Shown here: positions 55,801 to 61,800 of the stretch, one piece after another
How positions within the stretch are numbered: the first letter of the stretch is position 1
Layout: every line of letters begins with the position of its first letter
DNA from: Riptortus pedestris
Lineage: Eukaryota > Arthropoda > Insecta > Hemiptera > Alydidae
DNA: 64,000 bases
Direction of reading: 5' to 3'
Assembly (NCBI GenBank): GCA_019009955.1
Contig: CM032230.1
Coordinates: 14,862,001-14,926,000 of the forward strand
Notes under the pieces: generated by a model
What the model was told of the DNA's origin: nothing
Seen by the model: the letters and a program-made list of their open reading frames with translations, nothing else
Databases searched by the model: none
Translations under genes and position numbers: made by a program

Positions 55801-58800
55801 CACACTGCTCCTGCTGCTAGGATGGCTGTTGGATCTGTCGTTGATCTCGCTTTTAAAAGTAATACTTATTATTCATTAGTAAAAGAATTAATTATGATCA
55901 TTAAGCACTCAATGGCATAAATGTAATCAAACTTTCAGCCTGTAAATTTAATTCTATACTCCCGTTTAAGTCAAACCACCCATCATTTCTAAATTCAAAA
56001 ACACTCATTTCTTGTCTTTCTTTTATTCATTAGTGAGTTTTATATTATGTTTTTTATTGGATATTCCAAGTTAATGCTTGGCCCATTCTTATATATCCAA
56101 ATAATAAAAATAAAATAACAAATCATCAACATACTTATAAATGATTCAACATGAAAATTAAATTCCATACTGCTATTTATGTCAAGTTTGAAATTATTTG
56201 GAAATTAAAAACACTAATTTACTTATTTTCTGTAATTTCTTAGTGAATTTTATGTTTATTGATTATTTTATAATTCAATAATTCAAATTAATGATACACC
56301 TCATTCTCATGCTCATGGATGTGACTCAACAAATCATCAATATAGTTATAATGAACTTAATAAGTTTCATTTGTTCGCATTTGCTCTTCAAATAAATAAT
56401 TCATAACAATTGAACATAATTCATTATTGAGACAGACATGACACATGGTTCACCATTTGAACTCTAAAACAAGACACTTTTTACTTAATGGATCAGCTAA
56501 TGATGTTCATTAATGCTAATATTATGACGTGTTAATCATCATATGTGTGTACACATACTGGCCATTATGTGTGCTGGGTGATGCTGATCAGACTTTGAAC
56601 TCTAGCAATATGTGCATTGATAAAAATGTTATGGATATTTTTGGGGGTATATCCTAACCCTAAAAAAAACGTTGTTTTTAATAATGTCTGAGGAAGGAAT
56701 AGCTCTGAAAATTTGCAAATCACTTTTATTGATACATGAGCCGCTGGAGTATGAAGCCAAGATACTCACATCACCCAATACACTCCCAGTTTTATTAGCA
56801 TTTTGAATTAATTAAATAATACATTATGATTTGGGTAAATGTATCATATCACTGTTGCATATTTTTTTCATATTTGTATGTATTGCTCGTACAAATATCA
56901 AAATACAACAAAAACCAAATAGCACAAATTTAAAAAAACAAATGAAACAGAAATAAAATCTCTATATCTATATTAAAATGTTCTTGGTTGTTTTGCAGCT
57001 GCAACTGGTGACATAAGGAATGGTTTTGCAGTTGTGAGGCCACCCGGCCACCATGCCGAAGTCTCACAGGCAATGGGATTCTGTTTCTTCAATTCAGTTG
57101 CCATCGCAACTAAAATTCTACAACAAAAACTCGACGTCCGACGAATACTCATCGTTGATTGGGTAAGAATTGCTTTTGCTTCTTCGATTCCAATCTAGCG
57201 TACATTCGTAAGATTTCTTGTTCTTCTCAGTATAAGAAAATCAATTATGTCCATGAGAAAATCTTTGAGATTGGGTCATTTTTTAAGAATCACATCAATA
57301 CTCAATATTTTTTAGGCCAGAGTAGTGTTTTTAAGGAAAAATATTGTAAATATATTTTGGAAAAATTAATATATATGCATTTTTTAAATTATGAACAATG
57401 TCATTGTTAAATTATTCTTATCACTAAGTAGTAATTGGAAGAATAGTTTTGAACAATGAACTTCTTAATGAAATGGTGGACCTAAGCTAAGAAATATTAA
57501 TCATATTCCCTTAAAGTTTAATTAAAAGTTTAGCATATTTCCTTTGTGTGTGTATATATTTGTAAAGACTGTTACATGTCACTGACAGGTTGAAATAAAA
57601 ATAGTATCCTATGGAAATGTAAACATTGTATCACTTCATTATTTAATTAATCCCTTTATTTTCATTACATAATACAAATGTCTGGGAATATGTACAGAAG
57701 CAGAACTGCCATTCAATCACTTGTTGAAATAAAAACTTACAATTGAACGAATATCGATGAATTTATGTTTAAAATAGCTGTTACCTATCAATGAGGGAGT
57801 TGGGGCTGCTTTCATAATGGATTGTTGTCTGAACTAAAAAAATGGATTAACTTAAGCACTGTATATCCCATTCATTTTCAACCCATTGCAGCCACTATAC
57901 TGGTTTACGTGTGAAGCATGGGATGGCTATTTGACAAATTTATGCTTGTTTGTGGACTCAAATAAATAGTTTTCTGTAATAATAAAAAGATTCTTTCAGC
58001 TTCTTGCCATTATTATAAAAAAATATAATAACATATTGCCCAAGTATAACATTGTAATAACAGACAAGTATGAAGTGGTGACTGAAGTTGAAAGTAATTC
58101 AGTAAATGTGATGGCCACTATTGTAGATAGTTGGGTAGCATTACTCCTCTCTCCTACTCTTACAATCTTCACTTCAAGCTATTTTTAGAGTTCTTATTAA
58201 GAGAGAAATAAAAAAACAGAATATGAGATGCCTGTGGGTAATTTTAGAATTATGTTTAGTCTACAAGTCCCAGCGTAGTAGTCTTTTTTTTTATTTCTGA
58301 TTTAAAAAAAAAAAAAATAATAATAAAAAATAAATAAAATAAAAAAAAAAATTAAAAATCAGATAATTTTGACGATATTTGATAATTTCTATGTGTTTTT
58401 GCTTCAGCGGTTTTAAAGTGAAATTTGATCAAAGAAGCAAAGAAATTAAAGAGATGTTTAGAGAACAACCCACGTAATCAAGGGTTTCTAGTGAATTATT
58501 TATGACATATTTTCTTAAAAAGAGTTAAGTATTTTATCATAATTGGTATTTTGGAATACTTTTATCAGTTACTTATTATTAGTTATATATTAATAGATTA
58601 ATTAACTCTGATTATGTATGATTTGACTCTGTTAGGATGTGCACCACGGGAATGGAACCCAGCAGATGTTTTATGACGATAGGAGGGTCTTGTTTATCTC
58701 CCTTCATAGGCATGATGATGGCAATTTCTTCCCAGGCACTGGAGGCCCCACTGAGGTAATTATTAATTCAAAACTATGTGTGTAAAAAATTGCATCATAC

Positions 58801-61800
58801 TTTTTAGAAATACAGCAAATTTTGAAAATGTATACAAGATACAGAAAATTTACATTCTTTTTTATTCTTTTTCATTTATCCTTACTAATTATGTTACATA
58901 AAATTATATCATTTTATTCTGATCATTAATTTTGCATATTATTTATTGATATTGTTTATTAGCAAATTTAAATATAAATTACTTTTATAGTGTGGAATCG
59001 GTCAAGGGCTGGGCTATACAGTGAACATCGCCTGGTCTGGAGGGTTGAATCCACCGATGGGGGATGCCGAGTATCTTGCAGCATTTCGAACTGTTGTCAT
59101 GCCAATTGCCAAGGTAAAATTCAAAATAAACTCTATTCCAATCCTACTATTTAAAAAAAATTATCTTGACAATGAATCCTTCTATAATAGAAAAAATATT
59201 TTCATATCTTTTGTTGCATCTCCAAGCTACCCCTGGTAATTGTCTCAAACCCTGATTCCCATATAATTGTATCAAGGGAAGATGGTGGTCAGGAGGAGTG
59301 CCTTGAGGCTATCTAGCAATAAAAGCATCAGGAAGAGTGGGGAGAGTTACACTCAAAGTCCTAATTGTTAGTGAGCCATCCATCCCTCCATATCCTATAT
59401 TAATCAGTTTGAATATTAGGACCTTAATCTACCTCCCGTCTTCCTCCACTTGCATGTCACAGAGTGAAAATTCAGACAAACAGAAACTCAGATAATAAAA
59501 ATGTCAAATATATATGCCAGTAATTAAAAAGGCTAGCTTTTAATGTTGAAATAGTTAGGTAAGAGTTATGAGAATATTTATCATCACTTTAATATTTACA
59601 TATAACTCATAAAAAACCAGAGCTCCTAGGTTTAGTATTGGAGATTGTGCACTCATGTTTGTTTACCTATGCAAATGTTGGATAAATTTATGTTTAAAAT
59701 ATCTGTTAACCATAATTGAGCTGGTTTAGGGATGCTTTAAAAATGGTTTCTTGTGTAAATACAAAAATTTCATTAACTTAAGCACTAAAAAATCTATTTA
59801 AATCACATAATAGTCATTGTACTGTTTTACTTGTGAAGCTGTAATGACTATGTCTTGAATTTATGCCTAATCATGGACTCAAATAAATATAGTTTTTTGT
59901 AATAATAAAAAGGTGACTTCATCTATTTAGCTAGCATTATTAGAAAAAAGTGTAACAACATTTTAATACCAGTGAAGTTGAAAGTAATTCACTGAATGTG
60001 CTAGCCATCATTGAGGATAGTTGGGTAGTGGATTATCCCCCTCCCACTCCTACTCCTAATCATGAAATCTATTCAAGGTGTTCTTACATGGAGTTCTTAT
60101 TAAGAGTGAAATAAAAAACAGAATATGAGATGCCACCTGTCTTTAAGGTTAGACTTTCTATTCATTCCCCTGCCTCACATGCAAAATTGTTAGGCAATTG
60201 CCATAGCTTCTTGAATAAATAAGTTGGTAATGTGACCACAGTAAGTTGACTTCTTTCTCTCTAAGCTAAGAGCTCCCCACAAATATTATCAAAATTTTAT
60301 TTATTTCACATCAAAATCTTTTTAAAGCTCATCGTGATTTTTCATCTAATGAAATTTTCTTTTCAGGAATTCTGTCCAGACATTGTCATGGTTTCTGCTG
60401 GATTTGATGCTGCCTCAGGCCACTCTGCTCCTCTCGGTGGCTACAAGCTCTCTCCAGCTATTTTTGGATGGATGACTCAGCAGCTCATGCAGCTTGCTGA
60501 TGGAAAAGTGAGTTTATACTGGCATCTGTTTTACTGACTTTTGTTAAAAAATATAGGATGTGGTTTAAGAACTTTTCAAAGAAAGCTTTATAAAAAAATT
60601 CCAAAGGGATGTTTCAAGGAGGGGATCTTCGAGGAATATACTGGAAAATCCTGAGCAAAAATTATTGGAGTTTGGAACTTAGTTGCCAACCCTATTTCTA
60701 TAGACCTTGTGTTGTATAAGAGCACATTGTACATGATACTACCTAGGTTTCTTCTTGCTAATGGTAATATTGCTGTGTGTTTGTCAGGTGGTGCTATCAT
60801 TAGAAGGAGGTTACGATCTACCAGCTATATGCGATTCAGCAGAAGAGTGTGTGCGGGCATTGCTAGGTGACGAGCCCTCCCCTGTTAGCCATGCAGAGCT
60901 CACCAGGCCTCCTTCCCAGAATGCTATTGATACTCTTCAGAAGACCATTGCTATTCAGGTATTATTTCTATTTGAGATGTTTTATATATATACACTAGCT
61001 ACGCCACCAACTAAAATACTAAATTATGATAAATAATCATAATAGTAAAAGTTACTTTAAATATCAAATTAAACAACTTTTGCCATGTGCACGTTCGCCA
61101 AAAAAACAATAGGAAACCAAATATGACGATGTTTCATTTCATGTCTCCCTAACAACCCCCCTCATTCCTAAAAATGTTAATATAGCTTATAGTCAAAAAT
61201 ACGGAGTTTCGTTGATTTTGATTTAGTCTTTCCAGTCCCATAACATTGTTGACCCCTTCTGTAATTTTTCGTTTATACCTCATTTATACTTTGTTATACG
61301 AATAACGTAATATGTGAAAAATTAAAAAAAAAAAAAAAGACTGAAAACAAAAAAGTACAAATAACTCGCTTAATATTTGAGTTACAAAAAAATGTATAGA
61401 ACATCAATTGTAGAGCGTCAATAGTTGAACAAGATTGTTTCTGAAACATTTTTCAATTTGACTCATAATAACGAGGTATTTTGAATTTTCGAATTCCTCC
61501 TCCTTCTAAACCCCCCATATTCCTGCTCCGATTCCAGCCATTAACAAATACAATCATTAGTGTAGAATGAAACAGTTAAATTTTGAGTCTGATATACATT
61601 ACATAAAAATTTTTGATTCAAGAGATATGTTAAAAAACAGTATTTAGTATTTATGCTTAGAATAAGATGTGACATGACTCATTCAGTCTTGCGAACGCCA
61701 GTGCAATGTCTAAAAGTGGGGTTTACGAAGGCATAACATTTATAGAAAATTACATTTGCCTTATTTTTTTATCAGACCCTTAGTAACAGAGATAGTTTGA

